18,430 nucleotides of DNA. Source: CAZDVK01 sp964508915. Lineage in GTDB: Bacteria; Pseudomonadota; Alphaproteobacteria; Paracaedibacterales; CAIULA01. The stretch covers positions 1 to 18,430 of the forward strand of contig CAZDVK010000019.1 in assembly GCA_964508915.1 (NCBI GenBank). The letters are read 5' to 3'. Within the stretch, counting starts at the first letter, position 1. Each line of letters starts with the position of its first letter. The translations under genes and the position numbers were made by a program. Of the stretch, positions 5,642-13,403 are shown piece by piece. The notes under the pieces are model-generated. The model worked only from the letters and a program-made list of their open reading frames with translations. It was not told where the DNA came from and made no database searches.

Positions 5642-8371
5642 TTGAATTCAGGGTATTTAGGAAAAATTCACGGTATTCCATTTGGAACTCCTTTTTTTAG
5701 CCAGTTTTTTACATGGTTTCAAAAAACGGTTCCATCTTCTTTTGAACAAGCCCGAACAAAAATTTTAGTTCCTACAAAACGTGCCGTTCGTTCTTTTGAA
5801 GAGGCCGCGCGCCAGTTACCAGGCACATGCCTACTGCCTAAGTTTATTGCTTTATCGGATGTGGGTTCAGAAAACCCGTTTCAAATTCCAGCACTTCAAA
5901 ACCTTCCCCCCATTATTTCCCCTTTGCAGCGATATGCCTTTTTGGAAAAATTGGTTGGGTCATTTTTGAAAAATTCAAATTACTCTAGTACTCGACATTA
6001 TGTTTTATCACTGATGGATGTACTAGATGAGCTTATGGTTCATGGTGTTACATTAGATCAATTATCTGCCTTTAATGCAGGTATTTATGGTGAACATTTT
6101 CAAAAAACATTTGATCTGTTGAAGCTTATTCTAATCCACTGGCCCTTTATTATGAAGGAAGCCGGCGTGATGGAGGCTCAGGAATATACAAAAACATGTT
6201 TTTCTTTATTGATTCATCATTTGAATGAATCACCATCTTCTGACCCTATTATTTTGGCTGGTAGTACGGGTTCTTTGCCGACAACGCGCCATTTGATGAA
6301 AACCATATTGCGGCGTTCTAATGGGTATGTAGTTTTGCCTGGCGCTGATGAAGATATTTTTTCCAATCTTCCACCAACGCATCCAAAAGCAGGGTTAGCG
6401 GACCTTGTTAAAGAACTGTGTGTGTCAAAAGAAATGTGTACTTTTGCACCTGGCATTCATTCAGGGCAGCTTCTTTTAAAAGCTGCTTTTGATGATTCTG
6501 GGTTCGACCTTCCAAAAAATGTCACATCGGACAATTTTCCAGAAATGGTAGAGGGGCAAACCCTTTTGGAAGAAGCTAAAATTGTGGCACTGATGTGCCG
6601 GCATCATTTAGAAGAAAACCAACCTGTTACCATTGTGTGCCCCAACCCAGCCCTTCAAAACCATATTGTTCATGAACTAGAGCGATTCAAGGTAGTACCC
6701 AATATATCTTTAGGTACAGCCCTTTCGTGCACTGTTGTGGGCGGATTTTTGATGGACTTAGCTTCATTGAAAAACAAATTTTCCCTACCCCTTTTATTTC
6801 AGGTTTTAAAACATCCGTTGTGTTTTAAAGCATCGCCCCAGGGGCGGCTCAATCATTTGGAAAAAGTGAGGCAGTTGGAAACAAATGTTTCTAGAACACA
6901 AGCATTTCAGTTAGATAAATTGTGGGCTGATGTTGTATGCATTTTAGAGCCTTTTTTCAAAGAAGTAGACACTTTAGATGGCTTATTTGAAACAGCTTAT
7001 GCATTAACGGTGGGTGAGGTGGCAAGTTCCACCCCCTTTGACACGTGCCCTTTATTCGAAAAGGAAGATGGGGCGGCTTTAAAGGTTTTTTATGAAGAAT
7101 TAAAAAAGCTGGGGTTACTGGCCGAAAAGCTGGACCACCTTCAAAATTGGATGAACCTAACACCGCCTGTTCGGTTTTATGATGGTGTTGGGTCACCTGT
7201 TAAAATTTTGGGCACCCTTGAGGCGCGCCTGGTGGTGGATCAGGTTGTTATTCTAACAAGCTTAAATGAAGAAATTTGGCCAAAGCCTGTTACGCCTAAT
7301 TGTTGGATTCATCGAAACCTTCGAGAGCATTTAAAATTACCTCCATTAGAAAGCTTTATTGGGTTAGCTGCCCATGATTTTGCCAGTTGTTTTCATGGCC
7401 AAAAAATTTATATGACCCGGTCATATCAAAATCAGGGGAAAACAGCGGAACCAAGTCGTTTTTGGCAACGGTTGATGGCTGTTATTCAAAAAAATAACAT
7501 ATCTAGGGTAGGTCAGAACCCCTGGTTAAGATGGGTACGCAGTTATAACCAACCTGAAGAAAATATTTATTTAACACCGCCTACACCATGCCCATCCATA
7601 GTCTCTAGGCCACAAAGCCTAACCATTAGCGATATTGATTTATTGGTGAAAGATCCGTATGGGTTTTATGCAAAAAGAATTTTAAATCTAGCCCCCCTTC
7701 GCCCACTAGAAGGGGAAACACACGACCGAATTCAACGGGGTATCATAATACATGCTGTATTAGAATATGCCCTTCAGCACCCTAACACATCGATTGAGTT
7801 TTACCTTGATCGGTTGTTTAAAAAATTGGGTGTGCAAAATAGTTTTTGGGCTCAACAGTTTATTTCTGTTGTTAGTTGGGTTCGTGACGATTTGAAAAAA
7901 CGGCCTGTCATACAGAACTTTTTAGAACACAAAGCGGATATGAAAGTTACTGTTCAAGGAACAGAATTTACAGTTCAAGGGCGTCTAGACCGCGTGGACT
8001 ATGACCCAAACCGCGTTGTTGTTATAGATTATAAAACCGGTACGCCACCATCTACAAAAGATATTAAAGATGGGTATGCCCCCCAGTTACCTGTTGAGGT
8101 TTTAATGCTGCATCAAGGGGAGGTGGAAAAAATCAACCATGTAAATTCTATGGAGATTTGGCACGTGCGGGGGTTTGCCCCTATTGTGGATATAACAGAA
8201 ATTGCCGTTACGCCTGATTTTATCGAAAAAAGCCAGGAGGGCCTTAACCTGTTATTGGAAACGTTTTTATGCCAGGAAACACCTTTTTTGGCTTGTCCTA
8301 ATCCAAAAAAATCCCCGTCTTTTTTGGATTATGAACATTTAGAGCGGATTTCCGAATGGCAAAGATTTTAG
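5642..8371 (+). CDS. addB: Double-strand break repair protein AddB (alphaproteobacterial type)
   Basis: AddB is one subunit of the AddAB helicase-nuclease, which resects DNA ends for RecA loading, the counterpart of RecBCD. The 909-aa protein opens with GKIHGIPFGTPF and TKILVPTKRAVRSFEEAA, the usual start of alphaproteobacterial AddB. A degenerate helicase-like body follows. The C-terminal RecB-family nuclease (about 665-830) shows H704 in RGIIIHAVLEYA, D783 in GRLDRVDYD, D796 and K798 in VIDYKTG, and Q815 in APQLPVEVLML. The end, TPFLACPNPKKSPSFLDYEH, lacks the Fe-S cysteine cluster known from Bacillus AddB. The start is a weak TTG whose bases overlap the TGA of a seven-codon frame beginning at ATG 5622; see findings. 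addA does not follow; a minus-strand gene converges after 5 bases. Confidence 0.9.
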   Translation: MNSGYLGKIHGIPFGTPFFSQFFTWFQKTVPSSFEQARTKILVPTKRAVRSFEEAARQLPGTCLLPKFIALSDVGSENPFQIPALQNLPPIISPLQRYAFLEKLVGSFLKNSNYSSTRHYVLSLMDVLDELMVHGVTLDQLSAFNAGIYGEHFQKTFDLLKLILIHWPFIMKEAGVMEAQEYTKTCFSLLIHHLNESPSSDPIILAGSTGSLPTTRHLMKTILRRSNGYVVLPGADEDIFSNLPPTHPKAGLADLVKELCVSKEMCTFAPGIHSGQLLLKAAFDDSGFDLPKNVTSDNFPEMVEGQTLLEEAKIVALMCRHHLEENQPVTIVCPNPALQNHIVHELERFKVVPNISLGTALSCTVVGGFLMDLASLKNKFSLPLLFQVLKHPLCFKASPQGRLNHLEKVRQLETNVSRTQAFQLDKLWADVVCILEPFFKEVDTLDGLFETAYALTVGEVASSTPFDTCPLFEKEDGAALKVFYEELKKLGLLAEKLDHLQNWMNLTPPVRFYDGVGSPVKILGTLEARLVVDQVVILTSLNEEIWPKPVTPNCWIHRNLREHLKLPPLESFIGLAAHDFASCFHGQKIYMTRSYQNQGKTAEPSRFWQRLMAVIQKNNISRVGQNPWLRWVRSYNQPEENIYLTPPTPCPSIVSRPQSLTISDIDLLVKDPYGFYAKRILNLAPLRPLEGETHDRIQRGIIIHAVLEYALQHPNTSIEFYLDRLFKKLGVQNSFWAQQFISVVSWVRDDLKKRPVIQNFLEHKADMKVTVQGTEFTVQGRLDRVDYDPNRVVVIDYKTGTPPSTKDIKDGYAPQLPVEVLMLHQGEVEKINHVNSMEIWHVRGFAPIVDITEIAVTPDFIEKSQEGLNLLLETFLCQETPFLACPNPKKSPSFLDYEHLERISEWQRF

Positions 8372-8376
8372 CGAAA

Positions 8377-9279
8377 CTAACCAAATAAGACCTGCCATCT
8401 ATCAGGATTGGAAATAGAAAATCGTGTAGGTACAATTTCTGAAAGTGATTCTAAATCCCCTCCAAAATAGGCAACATGAACCGTATTAGGCAAATTAAAA
8501 ATAGCCCCTATAAAAGCCGACGATGAGGCGCTTACCCATTCTGTTTCGCCCATGCTAAGAAATGGAAGCCAAGAATAATTAAAAAGAATTCCCTCTTCCA
8601 AGGATACTTCAACTCTAAAGTCACGCCACGCAGGATTCGAAATTAATGCTGATATTTCTGTTAGATCGCTGGTGGGGAGAACAGAGCGTGGAAAAGAAGC
8701 AGTATAGGTTTCTTGTGGAAGATTAAAATAAGCTGTTATGCAAGCATTTGCACTTGTTTCCCACGAACCGTCACCAAATGTTTTTGAAATATTAAGATAT
8801 TGCAGCCATCCATAGGGGAAAGATATTTGTTGATGGTGAAAGCAATTACATCTACTGTGGGTATTTGTTGGTGAAAAAGAGATTTCTGGGCACAAAAAGA
8901 CCGTATTGCTGGGGTTGTATGTTGCTGGCGGTGGTGGGGCTACAACAACAGGGGCATCATCACCTGCGTCTTCATCATCTGAATCCTCTGAATCCTCAGC
9001 AGGCTTTTTGTGTTTATGAGATGGTTCTTCTTTATCTGAATCGTCACTGACTGTGCTTAGTATTTCTTTTAAAACGTCATACTCAGGGGTACCTGATGAC
9101 GGGCCAGAAGATGATGAATCAACTGGATTTCTTTCCCTTTTTAAAGAATGAGGCGGTGATTGAACGGCTTTCGTGGTGGGATGCGTCGTGGCGTCTTCAT
9201 CGTCGTTATCACTGCTATGGGCTAAAAATGGTGCCAATACAAAAATCATGGCAATGCCAAGTCTTTTAAAGATCAACAT
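8377..9279 (-). CDS. Secreted protein with two copies of an unrecognised FPY/AYFN/SNP domain (300 aa)
   Basis: No known family is recognised. A signal peptide (residues 1-22, core AMIFVLAPFLAHS) leads into a long low-complexity linker (about 23-120). The linker is rich in S, D, E, K and P, with acidic runs such as DSEDSDDEDAGDD. After a segment with three clustered cysteines (C130, C144, C146) come two related domains. Domain a (about 152-217) has ISFPYGWLQYLN, SKTFG, ITAYFNLP and LISNP. Domain b (about 231-295) has ILFNYSWLPFL, GAIFNLP and ISNPDRW. The same pattern appears in the neighbouring gene at 9305-10057. The ATG at 9279 has purine-rich AAGGAAAGAGG upstream. It lies 25 bases after its paralogue on the same strand, so the two are probably co-transcribed. 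Its stop nearly abuts addB in convergent orientation. Confidence 0.8.
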   Translation of the reverse strand: MLIFKRLGIAMIFVLAPFLAHSSDNDDEDATTHPTTKAVQSPPHSLKRERNPVDSSSSGPSSGTPEYDVLKEILSTVSDDSDKEEPSHKHKKPAEDSEDSDDEDAGDDAPVVVAPPPPATYNPSNTVFLCPEISFSPTNTHSRCNCFHHQQISFPYGWLQYLNISKTFGDGSWETSANACITAYFNLPQETYTASFPRSVLPTSDLTEISALISNPAWRDFRVEVSLEEGILFNYSWLPFLSMGETEWVSASSSAFIGAIFNLPNTVHVAYFGGDLESLSEIVPTRFSISNPDRWQVLFG

Positions 9280-9304
9280 AAAACCTCTTTCCTTATCCTA
9301 ACAA

Positions 9305-10057
9305 TTACCTTCTAAAACGTTTTGGGTTTGAAGCAAGACTTAGACATTCAACAATATGTGGAAACAAATGATATAGGTGAGGATAAGAAGTTGCATATGC
9401 CTCTTTTGGGAAACCAAATCGAATATTAGTCATGGGGTCTGTTTCATGCCAGTTTCCAGCTATTAGATTGCCTATATACAGATAAGGAAAAATAACAGGT
9501 ACAGACGTGGCTTCTGTGTAGGGCACTAATTTAAAAGGATTTGAAATCAGTATGGTTTCCTCTTTAAAACGGTCCCCGTTTGGCACATTAAAGTAAGCAC
9601 AGATCAGGGGTGGAAAGGTGGCAGTATCCTTTCCCCAAAAAGTTTTTCTAACATCAAGATATGGAAGCAATTCGTAGGGAAAAGAAACTTCATATTTTGT
9701 TGAAGGCATCATCCCTGGAATTTCTAAAGAATCCGAAACAAGAAGCTTTGGGGCTACAGGAAAAAAAACAGGCATGCGTTCAATTGTTTCTGGCGATGCA
9801 AGATGGGGTGCGGGGGGCGCCATTGCTAAAACTAACGTTCCTGGAGTCGTTTGTTTTTTATGTGGGGGAAGCACAAAATGTTTTGGGCGACTCACGGGCT
9901 TTGCGGTGGGTGGCATTTCGCTCACTTCCCTTAAATGCAAAGGCCTTTTTAGATGACCTCTTGGATGTCTAGATTTTTCATCCATCGATAATGCGAATTT
10001 GCTTGAACCGCACAAAATCAAAAAGAATATAGCGGCCCATTGAAAAGTTTTTTTCAT
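9305..10057 (-). CDS. Secreted paralogue with two FPY/AYFN/SNP domains (250 aa)
   Basis: This is a diverged tandem paralogue of the downstream 300-aa protein. The preferred start is ATG at 10057 (MKKTFQWAAIFFLILCGSS..), preceded by AGGG about nine bases upstream. A TTG at 10096 would add 13 polar residues in front of the signal peptide and is less likely. After the signal peptide (about residues 1-24) comes a basic, proline- and histidine-rich linker (25-100), the opposite in charge to the acidic linker of the neighbour. Domain a (about 124-175) carries VSFPYELLPYLDVRKTF, ICAYFNVP and ILISNP. Domain b (about 188-247) carries VIFPYLYIGNL, FGFPKEAYATSYP and LASNPKRF. Function is unknown; export and pairing with the neighbour suggest a joint role outside the cytoplasm. 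Confidence 0.8.
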   Translation of the reverse strand: MKKTFQWAAIFFLILCGSSKFALSMDEKSRHPRGHLKRPLHLREVSEMPPTAKPVSRPKHFVLPPHKKQTTPGTLVLAMAPPAPHLASPETIERMPVFFPVAPKLLVSDSLEIPGMMPSTKYEVSFPYELLPYLDVRKTFWGKDTATFPPLICAYFNVPNGDRFKEETILISNPFKLVPYTEATSVPVIFPYLYIGNLIAGNWHETDPMTNIRFGFPKEAYATSYPHLYHLFPHIVECLSLASNPKRFRR

Positions 10058-10180
10058 AAAAGTTTTCCCTTTGTGTATTCCTAAACTGGATGTCAAATTT
10101 TTTAAAAATTAGGTACTAGTAATAGCCTAAACATATTTTTTTATTAAAAACTATAAAAAAATCAAACAAAATTTCTTAAA

Positions 10181-10198
10181 AAAACATATGTATGTTTT
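10181..10198 (-). terminator. AT-rich hairpin with T-tract, end of the comF transcript
   Basis: AAAACATA and TATGTTTT are perfect inverted arms around a 2-nt loop. On the minus strand the second arm runs into a T7 tract. It lies about 25 bases past the comF stop. The stem has only two G:C pairs, so it would be a weak intrinsic terminator. The rest of 10058-10222 is extremely AT-rich and should also hold the promoter for the 250-aa gene; no clear -35/-10 pair is seen. Confidence 0.4.
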
Positions 10199-10222
10199 AA
10201 GATTACATCAAAAAAATATTTT

Positions 10223-10945
10223 TTAATTTTTTAGAACGCGTGCGACTGTCAGCACATGAACAGTATCACACCCTGCTTCTTTTAAAGTTTTCGCACAAGC
10301 GTGGGCTGTGGCCCCAGATGTTAAAACATCATCGATTAAAATAATTTTTTTACCTTGTAAAAAGGCTTTTGCTTTTTGAGGTACAAAAAAAGCACCGTCT
10401 AGGTTATCAAAACGTTCTTGGGCACTTTGTTTACCCTGGCTTTTTGTGACGCGTACCCTTTGTAAAACGGTTGGGTGATTCACAAAAAAATTTGGTTTTA
10501 ATTTCCTAAGGTATAAAGCCAAAAGGCCAGCTTGGTTAAACTGTCGTTTAAAAAGGCGTATCCAGTGAAGGGGAACGGGAACCAATAAGCAATTTTCAGG
10601 TAGTGGAAGCTTAGAAAGCCATAGCCCAAACAAAGGGGCTAAGTAGGTGGCGTCACCATGTTTGAATCGCAAAATAAGGCTTTTTACAAAATCATCATAA
10701 ACGGTGGCACTTTGTGCTGAATCAAAGGCAAAATTTTTTGTTTCACAATTTTCGCAAGAATAAATGGTTTCCTTGATAAAAGGGTAGGGGGTTCCACAGC
10801 GAATACACATAGGATTTTGGATAAAATGAACCTGTTCCCAACATGGTGCGCATAATGTGTGGGTTTGTTCTGTGTAATCTCGGCAACCAGGGCACTGTGG
10901 CGGAATTAAAAAATTAAGAAATTTCGAAAGCAGGGAAATAGTCAT
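10223..10945 (-). CDS. comF: ComF/GntX family phosphoribosyltransferase-like protein
   Basis: ComF-family proteins combine an N-terminal zinc-binding region with a type I phosphoribosyltransferase fold. They are linked to DNA uptake in naturally competent bacteria, though the reaction is not well defined. The 240-aa length is usual. Four CxxC pairs are visible: C18/C21 (PQCPGC), C32/C35 (LCAPC), C47/C50 (MCIRCG) and C64/C67 (SCENC). The typical ILRFKHGDATYLAPLFG follows (about 91-107), then VPVPLHWIRLFKRQFNQA (122-139). The PRPP-binding loop is IILIDDVLTSGATA (201-214), with acidic pair D205-D206. The start lies eight bases after the stop of the upstream repeat-protein gene, which points to co-transcription; its own ribosome-binding site is weak. 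Confidence 0.88.
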   Translation of the reverse strand: MTISLLSKFLNFLIPPQCPGCRDYTEQTHTLCAPCWEQVHFIQNPMCIRCGTPYPFIKETIYSCENCETKNFAFDSAQSATVYDDFVKSLILRFKHGDATYLAPLFGLWLSKLPLPENCLLVPVPLHWIRLFKRQFNQAGLLALYLRKLKPNFFVNHPTVLQRVRVTKSQGKQSAQERFDNLDGAFFVPQKAKAFLQGKKIILIDDVLTSGATAHACAKTLKEAGCDTVHVLTVARVLKN

Positions 10946-10953
10946 CTATTTTT

Positions 10954-11751
10954 TTAGGATTTTCCAAAAGGGTTAGCACTGGCCCCGAACGGGTTCGCGC
11001 TGGGCGGGTTTGGTGTAGCTGCGGGTGGCGTTACGCTGGCAGAAGGGGCGCTTGGGGCCCCGAACGGGTTAGCACTGGGTGTTTTTGGCGTTGCAGTTGG
11101 TGGTGTTACGCTGGCAGAAGGGGCACTTGGTGCTCCGAAAGGGTTCGTACTGGGCGGGTTTGGTGTTGCAGTTGGTGGTGTTACGCTGGCAGAAGGGGCA
11201 CTTGGGGCCCCAAACGGGTTAGTAACAGGTGCTTTTGGTGTAGCTGCTGGTGGTGTTACAGCATCAGAAGGGGTGCTTGCAGCACCAAATGGGTTAGCAC
11301 TGGGCGGGTTTGGTATAGCTGCTGGTGGTGTTACGGCATCAGAAGGGGTGCTTGCAGCACCAAATGGGTTAGCACCGGGTGATGAGGGAGTTCCACTTGC
11401 CCCTCCATTCTTTTTTAAAGCCTCTATATCCTTTTTAAGAGCTTCCATTTCAGCTTGAAGTCTTTCATTATCTTTTTTTAAATTTTCAACAACATTTGGA
11501 TCAATAGATGGACCACCCCCAGCCTTAGTTGGTTCACCTCCGTCTCGATTTACACGGTCCTTCAAAGAACCAATTTGGGCTTTTAAGTTTTCAATTTGGT
11601 TTTTTGCTTCATCATCTAATTTGGGCGCGTCACCACGTATGCCAGTCGTTAATTCGTCGGCAATTTTACTAAAATCAAAAGCATGACTTTCACATAGTAA
11701 AAAGCCTGACATAAAAACTAAAAAAACCGAAATAAGTTTCCAAAATCCCAT
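10954..11751 (-). CDS. Secreted coiled-coil protein with five 25-aa tandem repeats (265 aa)
   Basis: The family is not recognised. A signal peptide ends near SHA-FDF (residue 24); the LLC before it does not form a good lipobox. Residues 46-69 and 84-115 have heptad-like charged/leucine spacing (for example NLKKDNERLQAEMEALKK) and should form a coiled coil. From residue 127 the protein is low-complexity: five exact-length 25-aa units, each opening with (A/T)NPFGA and carrying VTPP, then a partial unit ending NPFGKS. The Pro/Ala/Ser/Thr-rich tail is likely extended and may be surface exposed. The ATG has no clear Shine-Dalgarno sequence. The gene sits between the lipoprotein pair and comF on the same strand. 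Confidence 0.75.
   Translation of the reverse strand: MGFWKLISVFLVFMSGFLLCESHAFDFSKIADELTTGIRGDAPKLDDEAKNQIENLKAQIGSLKDRVNRDGGEPTKAGGGPSIDPNVVENLKKDNERLQAEMEALKKDIEALKKNGGASGTPSSPGANPFGAASTPSDAVTPPAAIPNPPSANPFGAASTPSDAVTPPAATPKAPVTNPFGAPSAPSASVTPPTATPNPPSTNPFGAPSAPSASVTPPTATPKTPSANPFGAPSAPSASVTPPAATPNPPSANPFGASANPFGKS
10999..11373 (-). repeat. 75-bp coding minisatellite, five units
   Basis: Five in-frame 75-bp units begin at residues 127, 152, 177, 202 and 227 of the encoded protein, followed by a partial sixth. Units 1-2 share GAASTPSDAVTPP and units 3-5 share GAPSAPSASVTPP. Unit ends alternate between PNPP and PK(A/T)P. The DNA is visibly richer in G+C than the surroundings. Confidence 0.92.
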
Positions 11752-11821
11752 TAAAGTAAAAAATAAAATAAAATTTATCTATTTTTAGATTTACTGATAA
11801 AGGTTAAATTCAGGTTAATAT

Positions 11822-12106
11822 CTATCCCCAAAAATCTTCTAACCATTCTTTTTGTGCTTTTTGATAATCTTCATAGCTGCCAATAAATCGTTCATCATGA
11901 TCTTGAATGGGACTTGCATGACACGTCATTTCACCTAAAGTTCGATAGCAGTACAAAGGGGGTGGCGGGTCTTTCGGTTTGTTGTAGGCCCAGCCTGTTG
12001 TTGTCATCTTTTCAGAGTCGGGCTGCACAAAGGCAAAAGGGTTGCATCCGCTTAAGGCGAAACACGTAAAAATTAAGCAAGGTATTTTGACATGTTTAAT
12101 TTTCAC
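11822..12106 (-). CDS. Small lipoprotein with a CYRTLGEMTC motif (94 aa)
   Basis: This is a predicted outer-membrane or periplasmic lipoprotein. The N-terminus from the preferred GTG at 12106 (MKIKHVKIPCLIFTCFALSGC) ends in a good lipobox, LSGC, with the lipidated cysteine at residue 21. The mature part contains GWAYNKPKDPPPPLYCYRTLG, then EMTCHASPI, and ends KEWLEDFWG. The YCYRTLGE..C segment resembles a motif I recall from small alphaproteobacterial lipoproteins of unknown role, but I cannot name the family securely. An ATG at 12169 would give 115 aa with a charged, un-signal-like extension. The GTG start overlaps the end of the upstream lipoprotein gene by 11 bases and has AGGTGA just before it, suggesting coupled translation. 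Confidence 0.7.
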   Translation of the reverse strand: MKIKHVKIPCLIFTCFALSGCNPFAFVQPDSEKMTTTGWAYNKPKDPPPPLYCYRTLGEMTCHASPIQDHDERFIGSYEDYQKAQKEWLEDFWG

Positions 12107-12470
12107 TGTCACCTGAATCACCACCTTTATCTTTTTTGTCTTTCTTTGTTGCTGCCTCTGATGCTTCAAGTTCGATCATCATGCCATACTGTGTAATTTT
12201 TTGATCGGGAAGACCTTTACGAATAGCCTCTAGTTTTACACACGGTACAAAAACCTGAATTTTTACATTATTTTTTTTTCCGTATTGTTCTTGAATTTTG
12301 TACAAAATTTTGGATTCCTTACTATTTTTAGCATCTAAATAGCAATAACCAGGTGGCAAAACAGGCAGAACCCCTTTTGTTAGGCTAGGTTCTTTTGTTG
12401 AAATAAAATCAGAAATATAAGAACAACCACAAACTAACGGAAACAAAAATAAAAATGCTGTTTTTTTCAT
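12096..12470 (-). CDS. Small lipoprotein of unknown function (124 aa)
   Basis: From the ATG at 12470 the product starts MKKTAFLFLFPLVCGCSYIS, a lipoprotein signal with lipobox VCGC and lipidated cysteine at residue 16. A strong Shine-Dalgarno GGAGG lies eight bases upstream and decides against an in-frame ATG five codons earlier. The mature part has PPGYCYLDAKNSKESK and VFVPCVKLEAIRKG, so two further cysteines could form a disulfide. It ends in a charged Lys/Asp/Ser/Gly tail (KKDKKDKGGDSGDSEN). It is the first gene of the minus-strand cluster and is divergent from the SIMPL gene; the 121 bp between them must contain both promoters. I do not recognise the family. Confidence 0.75.
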   Translation of the reverse strand: MKKTAFLFLFPLVCGCSYISDFISTKEPSLTKGVLPVLPPGYCYLDAKNSKESKILYKIQEQYGKKNNVKIQVFVPCVKLEAIRKGLPDQKITQYGMMIELEASEAATKKDKKDKGGDSGDSEN

Positions 12471-12591
12471 GTTGCAAACCTCCACCCCTACTATGCTTTA
12501 TAAAATTTTAATAAAAAGTTAAATTCATCTTTTCGTTCCTTTTTTATTTACGTAGAATTAATTTATATTTTTCTTTAAAAGAGCTTTATCC

Positions 12592-13350
12592 GTGTCAGAA
12601 AAAAATGAAACTATCTGTACCTCTAAATCGTTCTGTTCATACAAGTCATTGATCTATGCATTGACTTTGTCCATAGGCCCTGCGCTGGGCGGTTACTTTA
12701 TTGGCAAAGCTATTGAGCATTTTAAAACCATGGATCGATCTGTGACGGTGAAAGGGTTATCTGAACGTGTTGTAAAGTCTGACTTGGCTCAACTGCATAT
12801 TTCTTTTAAAGACGTGGGAAATGATTTAACTGTTTTAGAAGCTAAAATGGCTAAAAACCGAGAACATGTTATAGCATTTGCTAAGGAATTTGGGTTTAAA
12901 CCAGAAGAAATTGCTATGGGGACGTTAAAAGTAACAGACCGTCAGGCGCGGGACTATGGCAACATGGAATCCAAGGAACGCTATGTTTTTGAAGACCGTA
13001 TTAGCATTTCCACAAATCGCGTGGATGATATTGGAAAAGTTTTAGCGCAACTGCCAAGTTTAATTAATAAGGGTGTCGTTGCAACAGCAGACCCTGTTTA
13101 TATGTATACGAAATTTGGGGAGTTGCGGAACGATATGATTGCAGAAGCTACGAAAAGTGCCCGTAATGCTGCGAATCAATTCGCAATGGATTCAGGTGTG
13201 AAAGTAGGGCCCATTCGTTCTGCCAATCAAGGGTCATTTAGCATTGTGCCTAAAGATGAAACGGCAGAAAATCAATATAACCGGTCAGAAACCACCAGCT
13301 TAGAGAAGAAAATTCGCGTGGTTAGTACGGTCACCTTTACGTTGATGTAG
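12592..13350 (+). CDS. Membrane-anchored SIMPL (DUF541) domain protein
   Basis: SIMPL-domain proteins are periplasmic or surface proteins, some linked to stress resistance and host interaction, with no assigned enzymatic reaction. The 252-aa protein has a short polar N-terminus with two cysteines and a membrane segment (about 18-40, SLIYALTLSIGPALGGYFIG). The SIMPL domain fills about 50-252, opening with the hallmark VTVKGLSERVVKSDLAQLHI and ending in KKIRVVSTVTFTL. The conserved middle is recognisable in YVFEDRISISTNRVDDIGKV, followed by LRNDMIAEATKSARNAANQF. The N-terminal helix is probably an uncleaved anchor facing the domain outward. The start is GTG with AAAAGAG about eight bases upstream. 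Confidence 0.85.
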   Translation: MSEKNETICTSKSFCSYKSLIYALTLSIGPALGGYFIGKAIEHFKTMDRSVTVKGLSERVVKSDLAQLHISFKDVGNDLTVLEAKMAKNREHVIAFAKEFGFKPEEIAMGTLKVTDRQARDYGNMESKERYVFEDRISISTNRVDDIGKVLAQLPSLINKGVVATADPVYMYTKFGELRNDMIAEATKSARNAANQFAMDSGVKVGPIRSANQGSFSIVPKDETAENQYNRSETTSLEKKIRVVSTVTFTLM

Positions 13351-13403
13351 AAAAAGGAAAAATTTTCCCATCATTTACTAATTATTAATCTTTTTTAGGA
13401 ATA

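Noticed and set aside
9661..9972. 103-codon plus-strand frame inside the 250-aa paralogue gene
   Set aside because: It lies antisense to a frame with a signal peptide and recognisable internal repeats, has no ribosome-binding site and resembles no family.
10058..10096. TTGACA (minus strand, 10096-10091) as -35 of the 250-aa gene
   Set aside because: No acceptable -10 box lies 16-18 bp downstream; the only TA-rich hexamer is 13 bp away.
10999..11373. CRISPR-like array
   Set aside because: The units are contiguous 75-bp coding repeats with no unique spacers, and they preserve the reading frame.
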